A stretch of 40,160 nucleotides of DNA, taken from assembly GCA_021203205.1 (NCBI GenBank), contig JAJQBQ010000003.1:1-40160 (forward strand), in the 5' to 3' direction. Below the pieces are notes generated by a model. It saw only the letters and a program-made list of their open reading frames with translations. It made no database searches and was not told the DNA's origin. Below, in pieces: positions 15,588 to 24,146 of the stretch; the stretch's first letter is position 1; the number at the start of each line of letters is the position of its first letter. This stretch comes from Lachnospiraceae bacterium. GTDB lineage: Bacteria; Bacillota; Clostridia; Lachnospirales; Lachnospiraceae. The position numbers were made by a program, and so were the translations under genes.

Positions 15588-16679
15588 ATGGAAAAGTACA
15601 GCGCATATCTTATGGTACATTTTACGCAGGAGCATCTGCCGGACGGCGAACAGATTTATTTTAGCTTAAGCCGCGACGGCCTGCACTGGAAGGACGTGAG
15701 GCCGGGCCACCCGATGGTTCGCCTGACGACCGGGGAGTGTGGTGTCCGCGACCCGTTTTTGCTGCGGGGCGAAATGGGCGACGGCTTCTACCTGATCGCG
15801 ACGGAGCTTCGCATCGCAAACGGGCGCGGATGGGAGGCGGCACAGTACGCCGGAAGCCGCAATATCGTGGTGTTCCACTCGAACGACCTCGTACACTGGG
15901 ATGCCCCATCCCTGGTGAAAGTGGGCATCGACGGAGCGGGCTGCGTGTGGGCGCCAGAGGCGATTTACGACAGGGAGCACGATGCCTATCTGGTCTACTG
16001 GGCTTCCATGGTGCGGGAGCCGGGAGAGACCCGGGCGAAGCAGCGCATTTACTGCGGGCTCACAAAAGATTTTCAGTCCTTTTACGGAATACAAAAGTAT
16101 CTGGAGCGGCCGGATCATGTGATCGACATGACCATGCTCTACGATGAGGGCATCTACTACCGCTTTTACAAGGATGAGACGAAAAAATGCATCCTTGCGG
16201 ATTACAGCACGTCGCTCTGGGGCGGCGAGCAGTCGATCCACGACCCGGTGCTGGACAGCCTGATGGGGGTCGAGGGCCCTATAGTTTTCCGCATGGACGG
16301 GGATGAGATGCCGCAGGAGGAGAAAAGTCTGTCGGAGGGGAAAATTCTTTCGGACAGGGAGATCCTGTCTGGCGGGAAGGTTCACCCGGATGAAGAAGGT
16401 CTGTCGGATGAGAAAGATTTTTCGGACAGGGAGATTCATCCGGATGAGAAGGTTCACCCAGAGGAGAGGTGCCTGCAACATAAGAAGAAATACTGCTTTA
16501 TGGCGGATCGGTTTCTGGAGGGAAAAGGCTATCTGCCGGTGCTGACCGAAGATTTGAAGAGCGGCCCGTACCGTGTTCTGCAGGAGACGGAATTCGACCT
16601 GGGAAGTACGTTAAAAAGACACGGAGGTGTGGCACGGATCACGGAGGAGGAGTACGAGAGGCTCGCGGAGCTCACGTGA
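15588..16679 (+). CDS. Glycoside hydrolase family 43-like enzyme with repeat insertion
   Basis: A five-bladed beta-propeller protein resembling GH43 (arabinofuranosidase/xylosidase) enzymes, without a signal peptide and so cytosolic. GH43-like elements are GECGVRDPFLL (catalytic base Asp in RDP), SNDLVHWD, CVWAPEAIYD, the IDMTMLYDEG blade, and GVEGP (possible acid Glu). The start is at the ATG at 15588, with AAGGAG just upstream. Residues about 240-299 are a highly charged insert built from hexapeptides such as LSDREI and HPDEKV, between the FRMDGDEMP strand and YCFMADRF. This would sit on a propeller loop. Substrate unknown. Divergent from the epimerase, convergent with the HD protein. Confidence 0.82.
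   Translation: MEKYSAYLMVHFTQEHLPDGEQIYFSLSRDGLHWKDVRPGHPMVRLTTGECGVRDPFLLRGEMGDGFYLIATELRIANGRGWEAAQYAGSRNIVVFHSNDLVHWDAPSLVKVGIDGAGCVWAPEAIYDREHDAYLVYWASMVREPGETRAKQRIYCGLTKDFQSFYGIQKYLERPDHVIDMTMLYDEGIYYRFYKDETKKCILADYSTSLWGGEQSIHDPVLDSLMGVEGPIVFRMDGDEMPQEEKSLSEGKILSDREILSGGKVHPDEEGLSDEKDFSDREIHPDEKVHPEERCLQHKKKYCFMADRFLEGKGYLPVLTEDLKSGPYRVLQETEFDLGSTLKRHGGVARITEEEYERLAELT
16329..16472 (+). repeat. 72-bp tandem duplication with 18-bp subunits in the GH43 gene
   Basis: Two 72-bp units (16329-16400 and 16401-16472) both begin CTGTCGGA and share TTTCGGACAGGGAGAT and GAAGGTTCACCC. Each splits into four 18-bp subunits encoding hexapeptides. The reading frame is preserved throughout. Confidence 0.92.
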
Positions 16680-16810
16680 TAGTTAAGTGGAAGAAGGTCG
16701 GCAGAAATTAGAATGCAGAGAAGATGACGGAAAGGATTTTTTTCATTTTAAAAGTCCGACAACCATATTTGACATGTCCGGAACAGAGCAATCTACAGGA
16801 GAATATGCGT

Positions 16811-17272
16811 TCAATGGGACGAGCGGAATCTTGGACGCACCACCTCTTCCACGGCGCAGTATTTGTCCGCAATGCAGACGACCCATCCCTCCAGGCATGT
16901 GGGAGGGATGGGATTCAGCGGAAACATATGACGCAAAATGATGTTTTCCTCTGTCGGATTGAGGGAAAAGTCCGTTCTGGCATTTTTCAGAGCGATTTTC
17001 GCGTGGATGAAGCCGTGGAGCCGGTGGGACGGATCCGGCACATGCCAGTCGTACAGAAAATAGTCGTGAAGAAGCGCGCCCCGCACCAGGGAGCGCTCTT
17101 TCACCGGCAAGTGAAGTTTGCGCGACAGCTTCAGGCTGACCCTGGCAACGTGGACGCTGTGTTCGTACACGCTGGTCGAGGCGTGCTGGACGCAGTTTTT
17201 TTCGGCCTCAAACCGGCCGGTCCGCTCCAGAGCGGCAAGTATCTCATCCACATTGCATCCGGGCTGAGTCAT
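16811..17272 (-). CDS. HD-domain phosphohydrolase
   Basis: A 153-residue metal-dependent HD-superfamily protein. The metal motif is HASTSVYEHSVHVARVSLKL (first His), then GALLHDYFLYDW (the HD pair) and a downstream His in HGFIHAKIAL, and ENIILRHMFPL. Small free-standing HD proteins of this type, common in Clostridia, hydrolyse nucleotide or other phosphates; the substrate is not deducible. A GGAGGT site precedes the ATG. The upstream region is a 35-bp tandem array containing a TATAAT. The last residues are unremarkable and the gene appears intact. Confidence 0.85.
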   Translation of the reverse strand: MTQPGCNVDEILAALERTGRFEAEKNCVQHASTSVYEHSVHVARVSLKLSRKLHLPVKERSLVRGALLHDYFLYDWHVPDPSHRLHGFIHAKIALKNARTDFSLNPTEENIILRHMFPLNPIPPTCLEGWVVCIADKYCAVEEVVRPRFRSSH

Positions 17273-17285
17273 GGAAGTTACCTCC

Positions 17286-17405
17286 GTTTCGAAAAAACTG
17301 AATTATATCATTTCCTATCTGTTTCGAAAGATCTGAATCGTATCATTTCCTCTTCATTTTGAAAAGGCTTAAATCATATCATTTCATTCATATTCGGAAA
17401 ATGTG
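17286..17405. repeat. 35-bp intergenic tandem repeat, about 3.4 copies
   Basis: Copies begin at 17286, 17321 and 17356, with a partial copy near 17391. The consensus is GTTTCGAAA-N-CTGAAT-N-ATATCATTTC. Read on (-), towards the HD gene, each copy carries GAAATGATA(T/C)(A/G)AT; the copy nearest the HD gene has an exact TATAAT. A related ATATCATTTC also precedes the CobW gene, at about 18408. It lies between the CobW stop and the HD start. Confidence 0.85.
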
Positions 17406-17419
17406 AAAAACACGTTGGC

Positions 17420-18391
17420 TTATGAAAAATGCGCTTCAATCGCATCATTTACCAGGTGCTCACCGATTACGATGATCACTTCCTGCCCGACGCTGATGGG
17501 TTCCGCTGTAATTTCCTGACGGGTAGCGTTCAACTGCAGCCAGGCAGTTTCTCCCGTGCGGATAAAACCTTTGATGCGGAAAACATCGCCGCAGGCCGGA
17601 TCGTTCAGAATCCCCTTTGCGGCGGAAAGAAGCTTTTCTTCCGAAATGCGGATGTTTAAGAAATAAACCGACTGGAACTCCTCCTCGTCCGGATCCATCT
17701 TCACATAATCTTCATTTACATAGCCGCAGGATCGGAGGCTGGCAAAGTCCTCCGGGGTAAAGTCATCCCAGTTTTTGCACAGTATATGGCGGTCCGCCAA
17801 AGTGTCGCCGCTTTCAGAGACCGGAATACTTTCCGGGAAAACCCGTCCGCACCGAATCTTCTTAAGCGCCCGGTTCACGTGCGCGATGGTGTTTTGGACT
17901 TCCTCATGAGTGGCCTCCTGGCTCTTGCTGATCACAAGGCACCCGGCGCAGGCGGCCTCCGAGGCGAGCAGATAATCCGCTTCGTCGGAGAGATTGTCCT
18001 CCAGCTTCGCGTCCACGATGGCGATCACGTTGCCGATCTCATACCAGGAATCCAGCGGCTCCTCGCGCAGCGCGTCGAAGAATTCATCCACATCGTAAAT
18101 GCCCGAGGGCTCCACGATCACGCGGTCGTAGCCGCTCATGCCCATGGCGATCAGCTTGGTCTTAAAGCGGCGCTGGTGGCAGTCTTTACAGCAGCCGCCC
18201 GCCACCATCTCGATCTCACAGTTTTCATCGGTGAGCTCATTTAAGAGCATGACATCTACGTTCACTGCGCCGTAGTCATTCTCCAGAATCCCGACGCGCA
18301 GGCCCTGCGCGGTCAGGTAACGGACATATTTTTTGATAAAAGTCGTCTTCCCGGAACCCAAAAATCCGGTGATCAGGTCGATCTGAACCAT
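17420..18391 (-). CDS. CobW/G3E-family metallochaperone GTPase
   Basis: A 323-residue G3E GTPase (CobW/YjiA/P47K type). It has the Walker A GFLGSGKTTF at residues 9-18 and a CXCC-like metal motif GGCCKDC at about 66-71. VIVEPSGIYD represents the G3/Walker B region, and VISKSQ takes the place of NKxD. The C-terminal CobW_C domain runs from about 240. These proteins use GTP to deliver Zn, Co or other metals to target enzymes. A cobalamin enzyme system lies nearby at 9.4-13.6 kb, so cobalt or corrinoid handling is possible but only inferred. GGAGGT lies 5 bases before the ATG, preceded by GAAATGATATA, the motif shared with the 35-bp repeat array. Confidence 0.9.
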   Translation of the reverse strand: MVQIDLITGFLGSGKTTFIKKYVRYLTAQGLRVGILENDYGAVNVDVMLLNELTDENCEIEMVAGGCCKDCHQRRFKTKLIAMGMSGYDRVIVEPSGIYDVDEFFDALREEPLDSWYEIGNVIAIVDAKLEDNLSDEADYLLASEAACAGCLVISKSQEATHEEVQNTIAHVNRALKKIRCGRVFPESIPVSESGDTLADRHILCKNWDDFTPEDFASLRSCGYVNEDYVKMDPDEEEFQSVYFLNIRISEEKLLSAAKGILNDPACGDVFRIKGFIRTGETAWLQLNATRQEITAEPISVGQEVIIVIGEHLVNDAIEAHFS

Positions 18392-18501
18392 AGAAACCTC
18401 CAGCTATATCATTTCAGCATCTGTTGACGGACACACTTTGATTTTCCACGTAACCTGGCGATACATCACTGGTTTTCAATGAAACCAAATATCGCGAAAA
18501 C

Positions 18502-18568
18502 CGACTTCGGCGAAGCCGAATGTCGTCGAGAAAATTAAAATTCAGCTCTGCTGAATTTTAATTTTCTC
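18502..18568 (-). terminator. Two tandem hairpins at the 3' end of the SDR gene
   Basis: On (-), the stop codon is directly overlapped by a perfect 18-bp stem (GAGAAAATTAAAATTCAG and its complement; 5-nt loop). A second stem (GACATTCGGC with GCCGAAGTC) follows. The first stem's 3' arm is T-rich (AATTTTAATTTTC), so it may terminate transcription between SDR and CobW genes. Confidence 0.7.
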
Positions 18569-19457
18569 ATGTCCACCCTCCGTCCGCCACCAGGATCTGT
18601 CCGGTCACGTAGTCGCCGAACCCGGCCATCTGCCAGATAATCTCCGCAGCCTCCTGCGGAGTGGCCATGCGTCCTGCGGGGATCTCTTCCAGCAAAACCG
18701 CCCGGTCTTCCTCGGAAAGATGTCCGTTCATGGCGGTATCCACCGCACCGAACGCAACCGCATTCACCGGAATGTGGCTGGGGGCGAGTTCTCTTGCAAG
18801 GGCCTTCGTAAAGCTGTTTACCGCGCCCTTTGTGGCGGAGTAGGCTGCCTCGCAGGAAGCGCCGCACACACCCCAGACGGAGGAAACATTTAAAATTTTA
18901 CCGGGACAGGAAAATGTTCCGTTCCTGCCCGAGAAAATTCTCGCTGTTCCTGTATTTGTACAGGAAACAGTTTCTCCTGAAGTTTCAGACCCGTTTGAGA
19001 AAACGGAAGAATGTTGACCCAAAAGAGATGTTTCACGGTTTCTTTCAGACAGAAACTTCTTCACCGCATACTGACACAATCGGTAAACCGCCGCCACATT
19101 CACCTGAAACAGTGCGTTCCAGTCATCGGCGGAAGTATCCTGAATCAGCCCGATCCGGGAAATGCCCGCGTTATTGATCAGCAGATTAAAATGGAGCTGT
19201 TCCCTGTCCAGAGAATCAAGAAACCGGTCAATGGAAGCTGAGTCTGAAAAATCCACGGAATATGCATGGCATTGGCGCCCCAACGAGTCTGCATATTGCA
19301 CGATCTGATTTAGTTCATGTTGATGGGAATATCCTGTGACAATCAGGTCATAGCCGTTTTCCGCGAACAGGCGCGCGGTGGCGGCCCCGATCCCGACAGA
19401 TGCGCCGGTGATGAGAACGGTTTTTCTGCTTTTTGATGAGGATTGACTGTTTTTCAT
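18567..19457 (-). CDS. SDR-family oxidoreductase (FabG-like) with low-complexity insertion
   Basis: A classical short-chain dehydrogenase/reductase. The nucleotide motif TGASVGIG is at about residues 17-24 and NNAGIS at about 94-99. NVSSVWG holds the catalytic Ser, and Y206-x-x-x-K210 lies in YSATKGAVNSF. The C-terminal GQILVADGGW is the family ending. The chain is 296 residues; the excess over about 245 lies at residues about 138-183, between FLSERNRE and GKILNVSS. This insert is rich in Ser, Gly, Thr and Asn (VFSNGSETSGETV and similar). In the SDR fold it falls between helix E and strand F, a surface position. AAAGGA precedes the ATG. Substrate unknown. Confidence 0.92.
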   Translation of the reverse strand: MKNSQSSSKSRKTVLITGASVGIGAATARLFAENGYDLIVTGYSHQHELNQIVQYADSLGRQCHAYSVDFSDSASIDRFLDSLDREQLHFNLLINNAGISRIGLIQDTSADDWNALFQVNVAAVYRLCQYAVKKFLSERNRETSLLGQHSSVFSNGSETSGETVSCTNTGTARIFSGRNGTFSCPGKILNVSSVWGVCGASCEAAYSATKGAVNSFTKALARELAPSHIPVNAVAFGAVDTAMNGHLSEEDRAVLLEEIPAGRMATPQEAAEIIWQMAGFGDYVTGQILVADGGWT

Positions 19458-19560
19458 GAAATATTTCCTTTTAAGTAATTGCTGCAGCGGGTCTGCAGTT
19501 CTTGAATTACAACATCACAAACTTACCCTCGCTTCACAGCACCATAACAATTTATCTGGC

Positions 19561-19589
19561 ATTGTAGCGATATTCGGTAGTAAAGTCAA
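19561..19589 (-). promoter_or_regulatory. Promoter of the SDR gene
   Basis: On (-), TTGACT (19589-19584), a 17-bp spacer and TACAAT (19566-19561), about 100 bases before the start codon. Confidence 0.75.
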
Positions 19590-19632
19590 CAGGTTTTACT
19601 TTCGACGATCGTATGTTTTGATTTAGGCGCTT

Positions 19633-19658
19633 CTCTATTTTTATCTTGTAAAATAGAG
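19633..19658 (+). other. Hairpin upstream of the AAA-ATPase gene
   Basis: CTCTATTTT and AAAATAGAG pair around a short loop about 60 bases before the start codon. It may be an operator or a weak terminator; no strong promoter is visible around it. Confidence 0.4.
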
Positions 19659-19720
19659 GTTATTGTGTTATTCTTCCTTTTAACATTGATAAAATTTCGC
19701 TTAGAGTGAGGTGAAGCAAA

Positions 19721-21340
19721 ATGGGATTTTATCTGAACAGCAACGACAGCTTTTCACAGTACCGGGATGAGACGGCAAAGCCATATTTTATAGACAAAAC
19801 CGGCATGCTCGAAGAATTAATCCCGTTGGTAGAGCAGGGCGGGAACAATTTGTGTATTACACGCCCGAGACGTTTCGGAAAATCGACGGTGGCTACCATG
19901 ATCGGTTCTTATTTTGGTCGGGGAATTGATGCTCATGAGGTATTTGATTCACTTCAAATTGCAGAAAAGCCGGGATATCATGAACATTTAAATCAGCATA
20001 ATGTGATTTATATTGATTTCAGCAAATATGACGAGGAATGTGATAATTATCGTGATTACATCGGTAATATTAAGGAGTTGCTGAAAGAAGATCTCAGGGA
20101 GGCATATCCCGAGGTGCGCTTCCGGGAAAAAGGTTCTGTGGGAGAGGATTTAAAGCGGATTCATCAGATTACGGGAGAACGTTTCATTTTTGTATTTGAT
20201 GAATGGGATTGCATTTTTCATAAGGATTTCTTTACGAAACGTGACAGAAAAAGCTATGTCAGCTTTCTGGCGAACCTGACAAAAGGTATGGGTTATGTTT
20301 TATTTACCTATATGACCGGAGTGCTGCCGATCGCAAAGTATTCTCAAAGTGATACGTTAAACAATTTCATGGAATATACGATGGCCAGTCAACCTATGTA
20401 TAATGAATATTTTGGTTTTACAGAAGGTGAAGTGGACGATCTTTATCGGCGCTATTGCAGGATTTGTGCTCAGCCGTCAGTGACGAGAGAGGATTTAAGC
20501 ATCTGGTATGACGGCTATCACACGGCAGCCGGGACACGCATGTATAACCCACGGTCTGTGGTTTATGCACTTACAAACAACCACCTGGCCAGTTACTGGA
20601 CCGGCTCCGGCCAGTATGCGGAGATCGCAGAGTATATCACAGGGAAAACGGCAAAAATCGAGGGCCTTCGTGACGATGTGATTTTGATGGCGGCAGGGGA
20701 ATCTGTCCCTGCAAGTGTTGAGGAGTACGCCGCTACGGCGATGAATCTCAGCACGAAAGAAGAAGTTTTTTCCGCGATGGTGGTTTACGGTTTTCTGAAC
20801 TATGAGAATGGATATGTAAGGATTCCGAACAAGGAATTGATGGACGAATTTTCTAAGACTTTGCGGAGAGAGAAGGATTACCGTTATATTTTAGAGCTTG
20901 AAAGAGAATCGAAGCGGTTGTTAGAGGCTACAATTGCAGGAAAAACAGATGTGGTCGAAGAAGTGCTGGAATTTGTTCATAATTCCGAATCTCCTCTAAA
21001 AGCGTATAATGACGAAGCGGAATTATCGGGTTGTATAAAACTTGCCTATATTGCGGCCAGAGACCGTTATAATATTCAAAGAGAAGATCAGGCAGGTATT
21101 GGCTATGTGGATTATATTTTCTATCCATATGACAGGAAAGATCCGGGAATTATCATTGAATTAAAAGTGAATGCGACTCCGGAATATGCGATTGGACAGA
21201 TTAAAGAAAAAAAGTATGCTCTGAAGTTTAAAGGGAAAATAGGAGAAAAACCAAAAACAGAAGGACAGATTTTGGCGGTTGGGATTGCATATAAAAAGAA
21301 AAGCAAAGTTTATAAATGCAAGATCGAGGTTTTATCATAA
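19721..21340 (+). CDS. AAA-ATPase-like protein with C-terminal PD-(D/E)XK nuclease domain
   Basis: Belongs to the large AAA-ATPase_like / PDDEXK_9 family that is abundant in Lachnospiraceae and Bacteroidetes. N-terminal: YFIDKTGMLEELIPL, then the P-loop-type ITRPRRFGKSTVATMIGSYF at about residue 45-64, and Walker B-like FVFDEWDCIF. C-terminal: GIGYVDYIFYPYDRKDPG followed by IIIELKVN, the D...ExK nuclease core. At 539 residues it appears full length. GAGGTGA precedes the ATG. It is clearly more AT-rich than the genes around it and has no functional link to them, suggesting horizontal acquisition. The cellular role is unknown; the combination is compatible with a mobile or defence-related ATP-dependent nuclease. 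Confidence 0.9.
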   Translation: MGFYLNSNDSFSQYRDETAKPYFIDKTGMLEELIPLVEQGGNNLCITRPRRFGKSTVATMIGSYFGRGIDAHEVFDSLQIAEKPGYHEHLNQHNVIYIDFSKYDEECDNYRDYIGNIKELLKEDLREAYPEVRFREKGSVGEDLKRIHQITGERFIFVFDEWDCIFHKDFFTKRDRKSYVSFLANLTKGMGYVLFTYMTGVLPIAKYSQSDTLNNFMEYTMASQPMYNEYFGFTEGEVDDLYRRYCRICAQPSVTREDLSIWYDGYHTAAGTRMYNPRSVVYALTNNHLASYWTGSGQYAEIAEYITGKTAKIEGLRDDVILMAAGESVPASVEEYAATAMNLSTKEEVFSAMVVYGFLNYENGYVRIPNKELMDEFSKTLRREKDYRYILELERESKRLLEATIAGKTDVVEEVLEFVHNSESPLKAYNDEAELSGCIKLAYIAARDRYNIQREDQAGIGYVDYIFYPYDRKDPGIIIELKVNATPEYAIGQIKEKKYALKFKGKIGEKPKTEGQILAVGIAYKKKSKVYKCKIEVLS

Positions 21341-21497
21341 ACAGATTATGGATTGCCTGTTTATGATAATGGCTATGTTGACAGAATTACCTGGGTATGG
21401 CCAGTTTGAAAATCGAGAGCAGACTATAAACCGAGAGTGCAAAAAAGCTCCGGATGAATGATTTAGAGAAATTTGCAAATACGGAGGAAGGAATCCT

Positions 21498-23819
21498 GTG
21501 AATCAGAGTCAAGAATTTCAATGGAAAAAGCTCACCATGGGCACCTGCTATTATCCCGAACATTGGGACAAATCCTTATGGCCATCGGATCTCGAGCGCA
21601 TGCTGGCGGCCGGAATCACGCAGATCCGTATCGCGGAGTTTGCCTGGAATAAGGTGGAGCCGGAGGAAGGGCGTTTTGACTTTTCCTTTTTTGATGAGTT
21701 TTTAAATTTGTGCGCCGAAAAGGGCATGAAGGTAATTTTCGGAACTCCCACAGCGACGCCGCCGGCCTGGCTGACGGAGCGTTACCCGGAGGTGTTAAAC
21801 GCATCGAAGGAGGGAATTCTCTATCGCCACGGCGGCCGCAGGCATTACAACTATAACTCTCCGGTTTACCGGAAGTTCGCGGCCCGCATCGTGGAGCAGG
21901 AGGCCGCCCATTACGGGCAGCATTCCGCCATTGTTGGCTGGCAGATCGATAATGAACTGAACTGCGAGATGAATGAATTCTATTCTGAGGCAGATACGGC
22001 GGCGTTTCGCATATTTTTGCAGGAAAAGTATGGCACGCTGGAGCGGCTGAATGAGGCGTGGGGCACGGCGTTCTGGAACCAGACCTACACGGACTGGGAG
22101 CAGGTGCACCTGCCGCGCCCGATCCTGGCGGAGGGGAGAAATCCCCACCAGCATCTGGATTATTTTCGATTTATCTCGGACAGTACGCTTTCCTTCTGCA
22201 AGATGCAGGCGGACATCCTCCGCCGCTATAAGAAGCCGGGCGATTTTATCGCCACGAACGGCATGTTTGGCAATATGGACAACCACCGTATGATGCGGGA
22301 GAGTCTGGACGTGTATACTTATGATTCCTACCCGAACTTCGGCTTCGGCCTGGGCATGGATCCGCAGCATTCCCGGGATCTGAACGACCGGAAGTGGAGC
22401 AGGAACCTGATCGAGGTGCGGTCGATTTGCCCTCATTTCGGTATTATGGAGCAGCAGTCGGGTGCCAATGGCTGGACTACTCGCATGGAAGCGCCGGCAC
22501 CGAGACCCGGTCAGCTCACCCTCTGGGCCATGCAGAGCGTGGCGCAGGGCGCGGACATGGTTTCTTTCTTCCGCTGGCGCACCTGCACCATGGGCACGGA
22601 AATCTACTGGCATGGAATTCTGGATTACGACAGCCGCGATAACCGCAAGCTGGCCGAGGTGAAGGATTTTTACCGGAAGCTGGAAAGCATTGATGCCGTG
22701 TGCGGCGCTCAAAATGTGGCGGTGTTTGCACTGTTAAAAGATTATGACAATGTGTGGGACGCCCAGGTGGATGCCTGGCACCGACGTGTGAGCTGGCCCA
22801 GCGAGGATGAGGTTTTCGTGGCATCGGAGCTGTGCCACACGCCGCATGATGTGGTGTATTTTCAGGGGGATGAGGCAGAGCGGTGCGTGGAAAATGAAGA
22901 AAACTGTCTGCGAGATACTCTGAAAGAATCAGAAAAATGCAGTTCTGGGAAGTTTGAAAAAGCTGCAGGAAAGAATGGAAAGAAAATCGGAACAAGTGCT
23001 GCCTTGGGGAAATATCCGGTTGTAATTTACCCGCATCCGACCATCATGACCGAAGAGCGGGCAGAGGTTCTGAAAAAATATGTGGAAGACGGCGGCACGC
23101 TCATCATCGGCTGCCGGGCGGGCTACAAGGATATCACCGGCAAATGTGTGATGCTGCCGCAGCCGGGGCTGCTGGCGGAGCTGACCGGAACCGATGTGAG
23201 TGACTTCACCTTTGCAAGCCCGGCGGAAGAACCGGTGTGGGCCGCATTTGTGGGGAAAAAGAGCGATTCCTGCAAAGAAACCGGTGAGAAAACGGATGGG
23301 GGCGCCAGAGTCTCCAGTGCGGATGTCAGTCTGACCAGAAGCGTTAGAAGTTACACTTTTGATGAAAAAACCGTGAGTGAAAGTTGTGATGATGCCTGTG
23401 AAGGAACAAAAATCCCCATGCCGATTTTCTGTGATATCCTGACTCCGCTCGCGGGAACGAAGGTGCTTGCCAACTACGGCAACAGCTACTTCGCAGGTAA
23501 AGCGGCCGTGACAGAGCATCAGTATGGCAACGGGCGCGTCATCCACTTCGGAAGTACGTTTACCAGAGAGAGTTTGAAGGAAATCTTTGCTTATCTTGGC
23601 ATTCTGGAACCGTTCGCGGAGTACATCGACGCGCCTGAGGAAGCGGAGGTCGTGCTACGCAGGAAGGATGGGCGGAATTATCTGTTCGTGCTGAACTTCA
23701 GCGCGGGGGAGATCGCTTACACATTGAAGAAGGAAGCAGTGCTTCTGTATACGGGGGAGACTGCGATTGGAATGTGCAAATTGCTAGCGTACGGGACGGC
23801 AGTATATGAAATCAAATAA
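21498..23819 (+). CDS. Family 42 beta-galactosidase with two low-complexity insertions
   Basis: A cytosolic GH42 enzyme hydrolysing terminal beta-galactosides. The TIM barrel (about 1-390) starts LTMGTCYYPEHWDKSLWPSD; acid/base E153 lies in WQIDNELN and nucleophile E318 in GIMEQQSGANGW. A trimerisation/Rossmann-like domain and a small beta-domain (LFVLNFSAGE) follow. The GTG start at 21498 is supported by GGAGGA upstream. At 773 residues it is about 90 longer than typical. The excess is at residues about 463-505 (Glu/Lys-rich, within YFQGDE...YPVVIYPH) and about 584-641 (Lys/Ser/Asp-rich). Both are outside the catalytic barrel. The preceding gap, 21341-21497, shows no clear promoter. Confidence 0.94.
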   Translation: MNQSQEFQWKKLTMGTCYYPEHWDKSLWPSDLERMLAAGITQIRIAEFAWNKVEPEEGRFDFSFFDEFLNLCAEKGMKVIFGTPTATPPAWLTERYPEVLNASKEGILYRHGGRRHYNYNSPVYRKFAARIVEQEAAHYGQHSAIVGWQIDNELNCEMNEFYSEADTAAFRIFLQEKYGTLERLNEAWGTAFWNQTYTDWEQVHLPRPILAEGRNPHQHLDYFRFISDSTLSFCKMQADILRRYKKPGDFIATNGMFGNMDNHRMMRESLDVYTYDSYPNFGFGLGMDPQHSRDLNDRKWSRNLIEVRSICPHFGIMEQQSGANGWTTRMEAPAPRPGQLTLWAMQSVAQGADMVSFFRWRTCTMGTEIYWHGILDYDSRDNRKLAEVKDFYRKLESIDAVCGAQNVAVFALLKDYDNVWDAQVDAWHRRVSWPSEDEVFVASELCHTPHDVVYFQGDEAERCVENEENCLRDTLKESEKCSSGKFEKAAGKNGKKIGTSAALGKYPVVIYPHPTIMTEERAEVLKKYVEDGGTLIIGCRAGYKDITGKCVMLPQPGLLAELTGTDVSDFTFASPAEEPVWAAFVGKKSDSCKETGEKTDGGARVSSADVSLTRSVRSYTFDEKTVSESCDDACEGTKIPMPIFCDILTPLAGTKVLANYGNSYFAGKAAVTEHQYGNGRVIHFGSTFTRESLKEIFAYLGILEPFAEYIDAPEEAEVVLRRKDGRNYLFVLNFSAGEIAYTLKKEAVLLYTGETAIGMCKLLAYGTAVYEIK

Positions 23820-23903
23820 GAAGCGCCAGGGCAAAGAACTTCTTTTATATAACAGGACAGATGTGTCATCTGCGTATTGGAAAAGACTCAATAATTAAAT
23901 AAA

Positions 23904-23964
23904 GCAGGAGGCTTCTCATTTCTTTTAAAAGAAAAAGACAGAGGCCTCCTGCGTTGGTTTTTTC
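23904..23964. terminator. Bidirectional terminator between the GH42 and glgB genes
   Basis: GCAGGAGGC (23904) pairs with GCCTCCTGC (23944-23952). The inner TTCTTTTAAAAGAA extends the stem. (+) leads into GGTTTTTTC and (-) into TTTATTTAATT, so it serves both convergent genes. Confidence 0.85.
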
Positions 23965-23980
23965 TGAACTTTGGGTATCT

Positions 23981-24013
23981 TTCGTTATCACGAAGAAAAT
24001 CTTCTATAACGAA
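23981..24013. repeat. Inverted repeat downstream of glgB
   Basis: TTCGTTAT (23981-23988) pairs with ATAACGAA (24006-24013), and GAAGA with TCTTC inside. No U-tract follows on either strand. Nothing else is recognisable between 23965 and 24146. Confidence 0.6.
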
Positions 24014-24146
24014 GAATGAATCCTCCGCGAAAAGATATATCCAAAAGTGAGAAAGAACCCCTGCATTGTACTGTGGATATTTTCAGGGAATCTTCGTATT
24101 GACTTCGATAAAATTCGCGGTGTTATTTTTGCTCTCCGGTGACACT

